Source of the DNA: JAWLBM01 sp041687675
GTDB lineage: Bacteria; Pseudomonadota; Alphaproteobacteria; Rhizobiales; Pleomorphomonadaceae
Reading direction: 5' to 3'
Length of the DNA stretch: 64,000 bases
NCBI GenBank assembly: GCA_041687675.1
Contig: JAWLBM010000001.1
Span: 1 to 64,000 of the forward strand
The notes below the pieces were generated by a model. That model was not told the origin of the DNA and searched no databases. It worked only from the letters and a program-made list of their open reading frames with translations. Below, piece by piece: positions 45,452 to 54,401 of the stretch. Each line of letters opens with the position of its first letter. The stretch's first letter is position 1. A program made the position numbers and the translations under genes.

Positions 45452-46650
45452 GCGCCGCCGACCTCCTCGCGGCGATCGGCCCAGACCCGGCCGGCACGCC
45501 GGAGGTCGGCTTCGGCGTCTACGTGCACTGGCCGTTCTGCGCGGCGAAGTGCCCCTATTGCGACTTCAACAGCCACGTCCGCCACCAGGGCGTCGACCAG
45601 GAGCGCTTCGCCGCGGCCCTCGTCCGCGAGGCGGAGGCGATGGCGCGGCTGACGCCGGGGCGCACCGTCACCAGCATCTTCCTCGGCGGCGGCACGCCCT
45701 CGCTGATGGACCCGGCGACGGTCGGCCGGGTGCTGGAGGCGATCGGCCGGGCGTGGACGGTGGCCGCCGACGCCGAGGTCACCATGGAGGCCAACCCCTC
45801 CTCGGTGGAGGCCGGCCGCTTCCGCGGCTATCGCGCCGCCGGGGTCAACCGGGTCTCGCTGGGCGTCCAGGCGCTGGACGACGCGGACCTTCGCTTCCTC
45901 GGCCGCCTGCACGACGTCGGCCAGGCGCTCGGCGCCGTCGAACTCGCCCGCGCCACCTTCCCCCGCCTCTCCTTCGACCTGATCTACGCCCGCCCCGGCC
46001 AGACGGTGGCGGCCTGGGAGGCGGAACTGGAGCGGGCGATCGCGCTCGCCGCCGACCACCTGTCGCTCTACCAGCTCACCATCGAGCCGGACACGCCCTT
46101 CGCGGCGCTCCATGCCGCGGGCAAGCTCGAGATCCCCGATCCTGACCTTGCCGCCGACCTCTTCGCGGCGACGCGCGAGACCACCGCCCGCGCCGGGCTG
46201 CCCGCCTACGAGATCTCGAACCACGCCGCTCCCGGCGCCGAGAGCCGGCACAACCTCGTCTACTGGCGCTACGGCGAATATGTCGGGATCGGCGCGGGCG
46301 CCCACGGCCGCATCGTCCAGGACGGCGGGCTCACGCGGCTCGCCACCGCCACCGAGCGCCATCCGGAGACCTGGGCCGGGCTGGTGGAGAGCCGGGGCCA
46401 CGGCGTGGTCTCCACCGAGCCGATCCACGGCGAGGCCGCGGGGGACGAGATGCTGCTGATGGGCCTTCGCCTCGTCGAGGGGATCGACCCCGCCCGCTAC
46501 GAGCGCCTCGCCGGCCGCCGCTTCGACGAGCGCCGCATCGCCGACCTCCTTGCCCACGGCATGATCGAGACCATGCCCGACGGCCGCATCCGCGCCAGCC
46601 GCGACGGCTTCTTCGTCCTCGACGCCGTGGTCGCCGACCTCGCCGCGTGA
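45448..46650 (+). CDS. hemW: Radical SAM haem chaperone HemW
   Basis: A 400-residue radical SAM protein related to coproporphyrinogen dehydrogenase. The cluster motif is FCAAKCPYCDFNSH (Cys-x3-Cys-x2-Cys) near residue 30; SIFLGGGTPSLM and the HemN-like C-terminal domain follow. The CNxx fourth cysteine of true HemN is absent, so it is the haem-insertion chaperone that loads respiratory enzymes. Overlaps rdgB by 4 bp, hence translational coupling. Confidence 0.94.
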   Translation: MSAADLLAAIGPDPAGTPEVGFGVYVHWPFCAAKCPYCDFNSHVRHQGVDQERFAAALVREAEAMARLTPGRTVTSIFLGGGTPSLMDPATVGRVLEAIGRAWTVAADAEVTMEANPSSVEAGRFRGYRAAGVNRVSLGVQALDDADLRFLGRLHDVGQALGAVELARATFPRLSFDLIYARPGQTVAAWEAELERAIALAADHLSLYQLTIEPDTPFAALHAAGKLEIPDPDLAADLFAATRETTARAGLPAYEISNHAAPGAESRHNLVYWRYGEYVGIGAGAHGRIVQDGGLTRLATATERHPETWAGLVESRGHGVVSTEPIHGEAAGDEMLLMGLRLVEGIDPARYERLAGRRFDERRIADLLAHGMIETMPDGRIRASRDGFFVLDAVVADLAA

Positions 46651-46673
46651 GCGGCGGGCGGCGCCCGCCCCGC

Positions 46674-47900
46674 TCACACGGACGAGAAGGACCGCGGCGC
46701 CGGCCTCACCTGCCGCGGCGACGATCCGGTGATCTCGTAGATGGCGAGGCCGCGGTCGTTGGTGCCGGAGGGCGTGAAGCGGAACAGGCCGTTGACGCTG
46801 GACAGGAACCCCTCCGGGTTCGCCAGCACGTCCGGCTGGAAGCGGCGCGGGCCGGCGGCGCGGACGAGTCCGGCGGCGAGCACCACCGCGTCATAGGCGA
46901 GCGTCGCCGTCTGCGGCGGCTCGCTGCCGAAGGTGCTGCGATAGCGCCCGGCGAAGCCCTGGAAGGCGGCGATGTCCGGCGAGGGGAACCAGGCGCCGGC
47001 GAGCACCTGGTCGCCGTAGACCGACGGCTCGTTCCAGAGCCCGGTGCCGAGCAGCTTCACCCGGTTGCGGTCGACCCCCGCCGAGGAGAGCGCCGCCGCG
47101 ACGCGCGGGGCGACGCCCGGCCCTTCCGGCACGAACAGGCTGTCGATCTGCCCGGCGTTGGCGGCGATCGCCCGGGTCCTGTCGGGGAGATCCGTCGCCG
47201 TGTAGCGCTCGATCTGCACCAGGCGGATGCCGGAGCGGGCCGTCGCCTCGCGCAGCGCCGCCTCGGCGAGGGTGCCGTAGGCGGTGTCCGGGATCAGCGC
47301 CGCCATCGAGCGGCGGCCCGACGCCGCGGCTTCGGCCACAACCTGGCGGACCTGATCGTCGACCAGGAAGCCGAGCACGTAGATGCCCTGGGAGGCGACC
47401 GTCGGGTCGGAGGAGAAGGAGATCATCGGAATGCCGGCCGACCTGGCGATCGGCCCGGCGGCGCGCACCTCGGCGGCGAACAGCGGCCCGATCACCAGTT
47501 CCGGCCGCTCGACCAGCACCGAGTTCATCGCCGCCATGGCGCCCTCCGGGGTGCCGCCGGTGTCCCGGACGACCACCGTGAGGTCGTTGTTGACGAAGTC
47601 GGCAAGTCCGAGTTCCGCGGCGTTGCGCATGGCCTGGGCGAGCCCCGCCGCATTGCCCTGCGCCGACAGCGGCAAGAGCATCGCCACCCGCACCGAGCCG
47701 GTGCCGAGCACGTCTCCGGCGGGCGGCAAGATGGCCGGCTCGGGCAGCAGCCCCGGCGGCCGGGCGGTGTCGAAGGAGGAGGAGGAGCAGCCCGCCAGCG
47801 CCAGCCCCGTCCCGCCGATGAACGCCAGCGCCGCGCGGCGGCTCAAGCCCGCCCGCGCCGTTCCGGTTGCGCCCCGCTTCTCGTCCGACTTGATGTGCAT
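46674..47900 (-). CDS. LpoA-like penicillin-binding protein activator (periplasmic-binding fold lipoprotein)
   Basis: A 408-residue lipoprotein: basic N-terminus, hydrophobic stretch and lipobox LALAGC (Cys near residue 38). The mature protein has a type I periplasmic-binding fold (VRVAMLLPLSAQGNAAGLAQ at the start, PELVIGPLFAAEVRAAGPIA, and LLGTGLWNEPSVYG), like the C-terminal domain of LpoA, the outer-membrane activator of PBP1A; the TPR half of enterobacterial LpoA is missing. The locus layout, divergent from rsmI-yraN, is the same as in E. coli and supports the assignment. Convergent with hemW. Confidence 0.85.
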   Translation of the reverse strand: MHIKSDEKRGATGTARAGLSRRAALAFIGGTGLALAGCSSSSFDTARPPGLLPEPAILPPAGDVLGTGSVRVAMLLPLSAQGNAAGLAQAMRNAAELGLADFVNNDLTVVVRDTGGTPEGAMAAMNSVLVERPELVIGPLFAAEVRAAGPIARSAGIPMISFSSDPTVASQGIYVLGFLVDDQVRQVVAEAAASGRRSMAALIPDTAYGTLAEAALREATARSGIRLVQIERYTATDLPDRTRAIAANAGQIDSLFVPEGPGVAPRVAAALSSAGVDRNRVKLLGTGLWNEPSVYGDQVLAGAWFPSPDIAAFQGFAGRYRSTFGSEPPQTATLAYDAVVLAAGLVRAAGPRRFQPDVLANPEGFLSSVNGLFRFTPSGTNDRGLAIYEITGSSPRQVRPAPRSFSSV

Positions 47901-48081
47901 GATCAGCCCCGCCGTGGTCCGCCGTTCGCCCTTTCGGCAGGGCGATCATGTCGAAAAACCGGACGACTGCAATAAAATCCTCGACAAGGCGGCCGTTTCC
48001 GCCCTTCCCTGTGGCCGGGCGGCCCGGTCTTTTCCGCGCCGCCCGCGCCCCGGGGACCACCCGCTGCGAACAGGACCCAAC

Positions 48082-49023
48082 ATGGCCGCGCCCGACACCG
48101 CGGACGGTCGGCCGACCGGCTTCTCGATCGGCCCGCACCGCTTCCCCTCGCCGCCGCTCGAGCCGGGGCTCTACCCGGTCGCCACGCCGATCGGCAACCT
48201 CGGCGACATGTCGCTGCGGGGGCTGGAGGTGCTCGGCGGCGCCGACCTGATCGTCTGCGAGGACACCCGCGTCACCCGCACGCTGCTGGAGCGCTACGGC
48301 ATCACCCGCCCGCTCGCCGCCTACCACGAGCACAACGCCGGGCGGGAGCGGCCGCGGCTCCTTGCCATGCTCGCCGGCGACATGCGGATCGCCCTCGTCT
48401 CGGACGCGGGCACGCCGCTCGTCTCCGATCCCGGCTACAAGCTGGTGGAGGAGGCGCTCGCGCAGGGCTCCCGGGTGATCCCGGTGCCCGGCCCCTCGGC
48501 GATCCTCGCCGCCCTCGTCGCCGCCGGCCTTCCGACCGACACCTTCCTGTTCCTCGGCTTTCCGCCGCCGAAGCAGGCCGCCCGCCGCTCGCGGCTGGCG
48601 GCCTTCGCGACGGTGCCGGCGACGCTCGTCCTCTACGAGGCGCCGCACCGGGCCGCCGAGACCCTCGAGGACATGGCCGCCGTGCTCGGCCCGGACCGGC
48701 CCGGCGCGCTCTGCCGCGAACTCACCAAGCGCTTCGAGGAGGTGCGCCGGGGCTCGCTCGCCGACCTCGCCCGCGGCGCCCTTTCTGTGCCGCCGCGCGG
48801 GGAGGTGGTGCTGCTGGCCGGCCCGCCGGGCGAGCAGGCGGCGGACGCCGACGACCTCGACGCGCTGCTGCGGGCGGCCCTCGCCGGCGCCGGTCCGGGC
48901 CAGGCGGCGGCCGAGGTCGCCAGGGCCACCGGCCGGCCCCGGCGCGAGGTCTACGCCCGGGCGCTGGAGCTCAAGGCGCTGGTCGAGGCGGCAGCAATCG
49001 ACGACGCCGACGGCGCCGGATGA
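48082..49023 (+). CDS. rsmI: 16S rRNA (cytidine(1402)-2'-O)-methyltransferase RsmI
   Basis: A 313-residue tetrapyrrole-methylase-fold enzyme that 2'-O-methylates C1402 of 16S rRNA in the P site. Motifs: GLYPVATPIGNLGDMSLRGL, ADLIVCEDTRVTR, ALVSDAGTPLVSDPGYKLV and VIPVPGPSAILAALVAAGL. Start ATG 48082, the first ATG after the divergent lpoA-like promoter region; the preceding 180 bp are AT-richer (AATAAAATCC at 47971) but show no clean promoter. yraN overlaps the end by 4 bp. Confidence 0.97.
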   Translation: MAAPDTADGRPTGFSIGPHRFPSPPLEPGLYPVATPIGNLGDMSLRGLEVLGGADLIVCEDTRVTRTLLERYGITRPLAAYHEHNAGRERPRLLAMLAGDMRIALVSDAGTPLVSDPGYKLVEEALAQGSRVIPVPGPSAILAALVAAGLPTDTFLFLGFPPPKQAARRSRLAAFATVPATLVLYEAPHRAAETLEDMAAVLGPDRPGALCRELTKRFEEVRRGSLADLARGALSVPPRGEVVLLAGPPGEQAADADDLDALLRAALAGAGPGQAAAEVARATGRPRREVYARALELKALVEAAAIDDADGAG

Positions 49024-49409
49024 CCGCCCCGGCCGGCATGGACGGCGGCGAGCGCCGCCGCCGCGCCTACCGCCTCGGCCTGGACGCCGAGACCCTCGTC
49101 GCCTGGATGCTGCGGCTGCGGGGCTTCCGCATCCTCGCGGTCCGCTACCGGACGCCGGTCGGCGAGGTAGACCTCGTCGCCCGGCGCGGCCGGCTGCTTC
49201 TCTTCGTCGAGGTCAAGGCGCGCCGCAGCCTCGAGGCCGGCGCCGACGCGGTGCCGCCGGGAGCGCGCCGGCGCATCCTCGCCGCCGCCGACCAGTTCGT
49301 CGCCCGCCATCCCCGGCTCGCCGGCCACCACCGCCGGTTCGACATCGCCCTCGTCGCCCCGCGGCGGCTTCCGGTGTTCCTCACGGACGCCTTCGACGCG
49401 GGGACGTGA
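49020..49409 (+). CDS. YraN family protein (UPF0102), predicted nuclease fold
   Basis: A 129-residue protein with a Holliday-junction-resolvase-like PD-(D/E)XK fold: AWMLRLRGFRILAVRYR, then VGEVDLVARRGRLLLFVEVKAR with the Glu, Asp and Glu-x-Lys arrangement of the active site. Its function is unknown in all species. Overlaps rsmI (ATGA), a pairing conserved widely across bacteria. Confidence 0.93.
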   Translation: MTAPAGMDGGERRRRAYRLGLDAETLVAWMLRLRGFRILAVRYRTPVGEVDLVARRGRLLLFVEVKARRSLEAGADAVPPGARRRILAAADQFVARHPRLAGHHRRFDIALVAPRRLPVFLTDAFDAGT

Positions 49410-49485
49410 ACGCCGCCGCGATTGCAATCCCCCGGCCGGCCGGCCCATATGGGCCCGTCCGGCCGAAGCCAGCCCCGAGGATCCC

Positions 49486-50427
49486 ATGCCGCTCTCCGTC
49501 GCCGTCCAGATGGACCACGTCGCCTCGATCAACATCGCCGGCGACTCCACCTTCGCCCTGCTGCTGGAGGCCCAGCGGCGCGGCCACGTTCTGTGGCACT
49601 ACACCCCGGACCGGCTGGCCCTGCGCTCGGGCGCCGTCTCGGCGACGGTCGAGCCGCTGACGGTGGCCGACAGGCCCGGCGGCCATTTCACCCTCGGCGA
49701 GGGGCGCATCGCCGACCTGTCAGAGATGGACGTGGTGCTTCTCCGCCAGGACCCGCCCTTCGACATGGCCTATGTGACGACCACGCACCTCCTCGAGCGG
49801 ATCCACCCGGCGACGCTCGTCGTGAACGACCCGGCCGAGGTCCGCAACGCGCCCGAGAAGCTCTTCGTCATGGACTTCCCGCAGCTGATGCCGGAGACGC
49901 TGATCACCCGCGACGCCGCGGTGATCCGCGCCTTCCGCAAGGAGTTCGGCGACATCGTCATGAAGCCGCTCTACGGCAACGGCGGCCAGGGGGTGTTCCG
50001 CGTCCGCCCGGAGGACGAGAACTTCGGCTCGCTGATGGACCTGTTCGCCACCCAGTTCCGCGAGCCCTGGGTGGTGCAGCGCTACCTTCCGGCGGTGCGG
50101 GCGGGCGACAAGCGGATCATCCTCGTCGACGGCGTCTTCGCCGGGGCGGTGAACCGGGTGCCGGCGGCCGACGACCTGCGCTCCAACATGGTCCGCGGCG
50201 GCGCCGCCGAGACCACCCAGCTTTCCGAGCGGGAGCGGGAGATCTGCGAGACGATCGGGCCGGAGCTGAAGCGGCGCGGCCTGCTCTTCGTCGGCATCGA
50301 CGTGATCGGCGGGCTGCTGACGGAGATCAACGTCACCTCGCCGACCGGCATCCGCGCCATCCGCCGCCTCGGCGGCCCGGACATCGCGGCGATGATCTGG
50401 GACGCGATCGAGGCGAAGCGGGGCTGA
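49486..50427 (+). CDS. gshB: Glutathione synthetase
   Basis: ATP-grasp enzyme of 313 residues that joins gamma-glutamylcysteine and glycine. N-terminal domain starts PLSVAVQMDHVASINIAGDS; the substrate and ATP sites include LLRQDPPFDMAYVTTTHLLE, DIVMKPLYGNGGQGVFRV and the C-terminal FVGIDVIGGLLTEINVTSPT. Start ATG 49486 is the usual position. 76 bp after yraN; probably in the same transcription direction with its own expression signals. Confidence 0.97.
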   Translation: MPLSVAVQMDHVASINIAGDSTFALLLEAQRRGHVLWHYTPDRLALRSGAVSATVEPLTVADRPGGHFTLGEGRIADLSEMDVVLLRQDPPFDMAYVTTTHLLERIHPATLVVNDPAEVRNAPEKLFVMDFPQLMPETLITRDAAVIRAFRKEFGDIVMKPLYGNGGQGVFRVRPEDENFGSLMDLFATQFREPWVVQRYLPAVRAGDKRIILVDGVFAGAVNRVPAADDLRSNMVRGGAAETTQLSEREREICETIGPELKRRGLLFVGIDVIGGLLTEINVTSPTGIRAIRRLGGPDIAAMIWDAIEAKRG

Positions 50428-50546
50428 CTTCGCCGGCCCGGCGGCGCCGGCCCTTTCCGTGCTCCGCCCCGCCGTCCCGGCCGGTCCGGGCGTGACAGGG
50501 CGTGACAGGATTTCCGGTCCACCCCGCTTTCGTTCCCTTCCCGTTC

Positions 50547-50576
50547 TTGACCTGCAACCCTGTGCCGTCCTAGGTT
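50547..50576 (+). promoter_or_regulatory. Sigma-70-like promoter of comM
   Basis: TTGACC (50547-50552), 18-bp spacer, TAGGTT (50571-50576), 25 bp before the ATG at 50602. Confidence 0.5.
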
Positions 50577-50601
50577 GCAGAAAAGATCGGGAGATGCGGC
50601 G

Positions 50602-52137
50602 ATGGTTTCGCGGGTGCGGACGGTCTGCTTCTCCGGCGTGGAGGCGACGCCGGTGGACGTCCAGGTGCACATGGCCCCGGGCGGGCCGGCTTTCGCCATC
50701 GTCGGGCTCGGCGACAAGGCGGTGGCCGAGAGCAAGGAGCGGATCCGGGCGGCGCTGACCGCCTCCGGCCTCGGGCTGCCGCCGCGGCGCATCACCGTGA
50801 ACCTCGCCCCGGCGGACCTTCCCAAGGAGGGCAGCCACTACGACCTGCCGATCGCACTCGGCCTGATGGCCGCCATGGGCGCGATCCCGGCCGGCGAGAT
50901 CGAGGATCTTGTGGTGCTCGGCGAACTGGCGCTCGACGGCACCATCTCGCCGGTCGCCGGCGTGCTGCCCGCGGCGATCGCCGCCAACGCCGAGGGGCTT
51001 GGTCTGATGTGCCCCAAGGCCTGCGGCGGCGAGGCGGCCTGGGCGGACCCGGACATGCCGATCCTGGCGCCGATGAGCCTGATCGCCGCCGTCAACCACT
51101 TCAAGGGGACGCAGGTGCTGTCCAGGCCGCAGCCGAAGGTGGCCGAGGGCGCCGCCCTGCTGCCAGATCTCGCCGACGTGCGGGGCCAGGAGACCGCGCG
51201 GCGGGCCCTGGAGATCGCCGCGGCCGGCGGACACAACCTCCTGATGGTCGGTCCACCGGGCTCCGGCAAGTCGATGCTGGCGAGCCGCCTGCCGTCGATC
51301 CTGCCGCGCCTCACCCCGCGCGAACTCCTCGAGATCTCGATGATCGCCTCGATCGCCGGCGACCTGCCGGAGGGCCGGCTGACCGACCGGCGGCCGTTCC
51401 GGGCGCCGCACCACTCCGCCTCGATGGCCGCGCTGGTCGGCGGCGGCCTCCGCGCCCGGCCGGGGGAGATCTCGCTCGCCCACAACGGCGTGCTCTTCCT
51501 CGACGAACTGCCCGAGTTCCACCCGGCCGTGCTCGACAGCCTGCGCCAGCCGCTGGAGACGGGGGACGTGGTCATCGCGCGGGCGAACAGCCGGGTCACC
51601 TATCCCGCCCGATTCCAGCTGGTCGCCGCCATGAACCCGTGCCGCTGCGGCCTCGCCGGAACGCCGGGCCACAGCTGCCGCCGCGGCCCGCGCTGCGCCG
51701 CCGACTACCAGGAGCGGCTTTCCGGTCCGCTGCTCGACCGCTTCGACCTCACGGTGGAAGTGCCGGCGGTCTCGGCCGCGGACCTCATCGCCGTGCAGCG
51801 CCCGGCCGAACCGTCTGCGGCGGTGGCCGGGCGTGTGGCCGAGGCGCGGCGGATCCAGGTCGAGCGCTACGCCGCCCTCGGCCGCCCCGACATCCTCACC
51901 AACGCCGCCGCCCCGGCCAACCTCGTCGAGTCGGTCGCGGCGCCGGACGGCGCGGCGCTGCGGCTGCTGCGCGAGGCCGCCGAGGCGCTCCGGCTCACCG
52001 CGCGCGGCTACCACCGCGTCATGAAGGTCGCCCGCACCCTCGCCGACCTCGACGGCGCGGAGACCGTCGGCCGGATTCACATCGGCGAGGCGGTGGCCTA
52101 CCGGGGCCGCACCGACCGCGCCGCCATGGCGGCGTGA
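50602..52137 (+). CDS. comM: YifB/ComM family Mg-chelatase-like AAA+ helicase
   Basis: A 511-residue AAA+ protein. The N-terminal Lon-substrate-like domain (residues 1-170; FAIVGLGDKAVAESKERIRA) precedes the ATPase with Walker A MVGPPGSGKSML (about residue 216), Walker B GVLFLDELPEF and the arginine-rich sensor, and a zinc-knuckle-like MNPCRCGLAGTPGHSCR. ComM helps branch migration during natural transformation; many non-competent bacteria also carry it. Start ATG 50602; an earlier in-frame ATG at 50575 overlaps the promoter. Confidence 0.93.
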   Translation: MVSRVRTVCFSGVEATPVDVQVHMAPGGPAFAIVGLGDKAVAESKERIRAALTASGLGLPPRRITVNLAPADLPKEGSHYDLPIALGLMAAMGAIPAGEIEDLVVLGELALDGTISPVAGVLPAAIAANAEGLGLMCPKACGGEAAWADPDMPILAPMSLIAAVNHFKGTQVLSRPQPKVAEGAALLPDLADVRGQETARRALEIAAAGGHNLLMVGPPGSGKSMLASRLPSILPRLTPRELLEISMIASIAGDLPEGRLTDRRPFRAPHHSASMAALVGGGLRARPGEISLAHNGVLFLDELPEFHPAVLDSLRQPLETGDVVIARANSRVTYPARFQLVAAMNPCRCGLAGTPGHSCRRGPRCAADYQERLSGPLLDRFDLTVEVPAVSAADLIAVQRPAEPSAAVAGRVAEARRIQVERYAALGRPDILTNAAAPANLVESVAAPDGAALRLLREAAEALRLTARGYHRVMKVARTLADLDGAETVGRIHIGEAVAYRGRTDRAAMAA

Positions 52138-52403
52138 GAGAGGCTGCGGCGGCGAGCCGACCTTCGGTCGCTCTCCGCGCTTCCACTCCGCGCGGGACGG
52201 GGGCGGCCCAACCGCGGGCGCGGGAGGACGGGGCGGACGGGCATGGGTCGACGGCTACGGGACACTCGGGCGCATGGAACATGCCAGGGCCGTGGCCTAT
52301 GGCCGCCGCGTGGGGATCGCCGCCCATGTGCTCGCCGGCCTTGAGCTTGTCGCGCCGGTGCGGCACGGTCTCGGGCCCGTTCCGTCGTGCAAGGAAGAGA
52401 CGC

Positions 52404-53345
52404 ATGTCCATTCTCGTCGCCGTCCGCGGCTGGTCGCCGGACCACTGGATCGACGCCCTGAAGGCGCAGGATCCCTCGCGCCAGGTGCAGCGGGCGCCGG
52501 AGGTGGAGGATCCGGCGGCGGTGCGCTATGCGCTGGTCTGGAAGCCGGAGCCCGGCTATCTCGCGGGCTTTCCAAACCTCCAGGTGATCTTCTCGCTCGG
52601 CGCCGGCGTCGACCATCTCACCTCCGACCCGGGCCTGCCGGACCTGCCGGTGGTCCGCATCGTCGACCCGGACCTCACCATGCGGATGACCGAGTGGGTG
52701 GTGCTGCAGGTGCTGTTCCACCACCGCCAGCAGTTCGCCTACCTGCACCTGCAGGCGGAGCGGCGCTGGCTGTCGCTCAGCCAGTGGTCGGCGGCGGACG
52801 TGCGCGTCGGGATCATGGGCATGGGCGTGCTCGGCGTCGATTCGGCCCGGGCTCTGAAATCGCTCGGCTTCCGCGTCTCCGGCTGGAGTCGCAGCCCGAA
52901 AGAGGTCGACGGCATTCCCTGCCACGCCGGGCCGGACGGGCTCGACGCCTTCCTCGCCGGCACCGACATCCTCGTCGCGCTGCTGCCGCTCACCGACGAC
53001 ACCCGCGGCATCCTCGACGCCCGGCTGATCGAGAGGCTCGCCAAGGACGGGCCGCTCGGCGGGCCTGTGCTGATCAACGCCGGCCGGGGCGGCCTGCAGG
53101 TGGAATCGGACATCGACGTGGCGCTGCGCGACGGCCACCTGCGCGGCGCCAGCCTCGATGTCTTCGAGACCGAGCCGCTCGCCGCCGACAGCCCGCTGTG
53201 GACCGCGCCCAATTGCATCGTGACGCCGCACGTCGCCGCCGAGAGCGACCCGGTCGCCCTCTCCGCCTACGTGGTCCGCCAGATCCAGGCCTTCGAGCGC
53301 GGCGAGGGACTGTCCAACCTCGTCGATCGCCGACGGGGATACTAG
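52404..53345 (+). CDS. ghrA: Glyoxylate/hydroxypyruvate reductase A
   Basis: A 313-residue D-isomer-specific 2-hydroxyacid dehydrogenase of the GhrA type that reduces glyoxylate and hydroxypyruvate with NADPH. It opens MSILVAVRGWSPDHW, has the Rossmann loop VGIMGMGVLGVDSARAL, and catalytic Arg in INAGRGG, Glu in DVFETEPL and His in TPHVAAES. Start ATG 52404 after AAGGAAGAG. The 266-bp gap to comM contains no recognised element. Confidence 0.94.
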   Translation: MSILVAVRGWSPDHWIDALKAQDPSRQVQRAPEVEDPAAVRYALVWKPEPGYLAGFPNLQVIFSLGAGVDHLTSDPGLPDLPVVRIVDPDLTMRMTEWVVLQVLFHHRQQFAYLHLQAERRWLSLSQWSAADVRVGIMGMGVLGVDSARALKSLGFRVSGWSRSPKEVDGIPCHAGPDGLDAFLAGTDILVALLPLTDDTRGILDARLIERLAKDGPLGGPVLINAGRGGLQVESDIDVALRDGHLRGASLDVFETEPLAADSPLWTAPNCIVTPHVAAESDPVALSAYVVRQIQAFERGEGLSNLVDRRRGY

Positions 53346-53373
53346 AGCTCTGAATCCGGAGCGATATCTCGTA

Positions 53374-53395
53374 GATCAGGTGAATCCGCCTGATC
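53374..53395. terminator. Inverted repeat after ghrA
   Basis: GATCAGG (53374-53380) and CCTGATC (53389-53395), 8-bp loop, 29 nt after the ghrA stop; followed by GGAAAGC, no T-run on either strand. Possible terminator or regulator site in the convergent ghrA/wrbA gap. Confidence 0.35.
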
Positions 53396-53429
53396 GGAAA
53401 GCTAAGGCGCCGAGCCCCGGGACGGCTTG

Positions 53430-53454
53430 CCGGCCGGTCCCGCACGGGCCGGCC
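53430..53454 (-). terminator. GC hairpin downstream of wrbA
   Basis: CGGCCGG (53430-53436) pairs with CCGGCCG (53448-53454), 11-nt loop, flanked by TTGC and GCAA that extend the stem imperfectly. It is 10 nt after the wrbA stop on the minus strand. Confidence 0.4.
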
Positions 53455-53464
53455 GGCGCAACGC

Positions 53465-54064
53465 TCAGCCGTGCAGCCTGGTCGCGATCTCGGCGACGTG
53501 GCGGCCCTGGAAGCGGGCGCCTTCCAGCTCGACCTCGCTCGGCCGGCGGGAGCCGTCGCCGCCGGCGATGGTGGACGCGCCGTAGGGCGAGCCGCCCTTG
53601 ATCTCCTCGAGGCCGGACTGGCCGGCGAAGGTGTAGGGCAGGCCCACGATCACCATGCCATGGTGCAGCAGGACCGTATGCGTGGCGAGGATGGTCGACT
53701 CCTGGCCGCCGTGCTGCGTCGCCGAGGAGGTGAACACCGCGCCGACCTTGCCGACGAGGGCGCCCTTCGCCCACAGGCCGCCGGTCTGGTCGAGGAAGTT
53801 CTTCATCTGCGCCGCCATGTTGCCGAAGCGGGTCGGCGTGCCGAACACGATCGCGTCATAGTCGGCGAGTTCGCCCGGCGAGGCCACCGGCGCGGCCTGG
53901 TCCAGCTTGTAGTGGGCGGCCTCCGCGACCTCGTCCGGGACGAGTTCGGGAACGCGCTTCACCGCCACCTCGGCGCCGGCGGACCGGGCGCCCTCGGCGA
54001 CGGCGTTCGCCATCTCCTCGATGTGGCCCCATGTGGAGTAGTAGAGTACGAGTACCTTGGCCAT
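53465..54064 (-). CDS. wrbA: NAD(P)H:quinone oxidoreductase WrbA
   Basis: A 199-residue flavodoxin-like FMN enzyme that reduces quinones in two-electron steps and guards against redox cycling. FMN-binding loops: VLYYSTWGHIEEMANAVAEG at the N-terminus, IVFGTPTRFGNMAAQMKNFLDQTGG and FTSSATQHGGQEST. Start ATG 54064. A cluster of TGAACA repeats lies 103-171 bp upstream, shared with the divergent isomerase gene. Confidence 0.95.
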   Translation of the reverse strand: MAKVLVLYYSTWGHIEEMANAVAEGARSAGAEVAVKRVPELVPDEVAEAAHYKLDQAAPVASPGELADYDAIVFGTPTRFGNMAAQMKNFLDQTGGLWAKGALVGKVGAVFTSSATQHGGQESTILATHTVLLHHGMVIVGLPYTFAGQSGLEEIKGGSPYGASTIAGGDGSRRPSEVELEGARFQGRHVAEIATRLHG

Positions 54065-54166
54065 GTTCGCCTGTCTCTCTTTCGCTTCGCCGGCCGGACC
54101 CGTCCCGCCGGCGGTCGGATGGTGGATTTCCGGCATATGGTCGCTCCAACGGCCGCCGCGAGCGCC

Positions 54167-54235
54167 TGAACAGGATGTTCACTCATACTGAACAATAACG
54201 CGTTCGTGATCTTATATACATCCTACAGGTGAACA
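54167..54235. promoter_or_regulatory. Cluster of four TGAACA hexamers between wrbA and the isomerase operon
   Basis: TGAACA at 54167-54172, inverted TGTTCA at 54176-54181, TGAACA at 54189-54194 and TGAACA at 54230-54235. The first three give two overlapping dyads (3-bp and 7-bp spacers). The third copy could serve as a -35 box with TATATA (54213-54218, 18-bp spacer) on the plus strand. Likely operator for a TetR- or MarR-type regulator. No other signal is seen in the 337-bp gap 54065-54401. Confidence 0.55.
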
Positions 54236-54401
54236 GCCGTGTCCGCTTGCCTTTGACCCGAGTTTCTGCAAGCCTCTCGCAGGCAGGACGTAAGATCCTG
54301 ACGGGATTGCATCATTCGCCGCCTGAACATTGGGGGCACCCGGAGGTTCCGGGAAAGATCCCCGCGCGTCCGGCGGCGCCGACCCGGGAGAGGCGCGACC
54401 A

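Noticed and set aside
52274..52403. Possible short ORF just before ghrA
   Set aside because: Runs into the ghrA region in another frame and shows no ribosome-binding site or motif.
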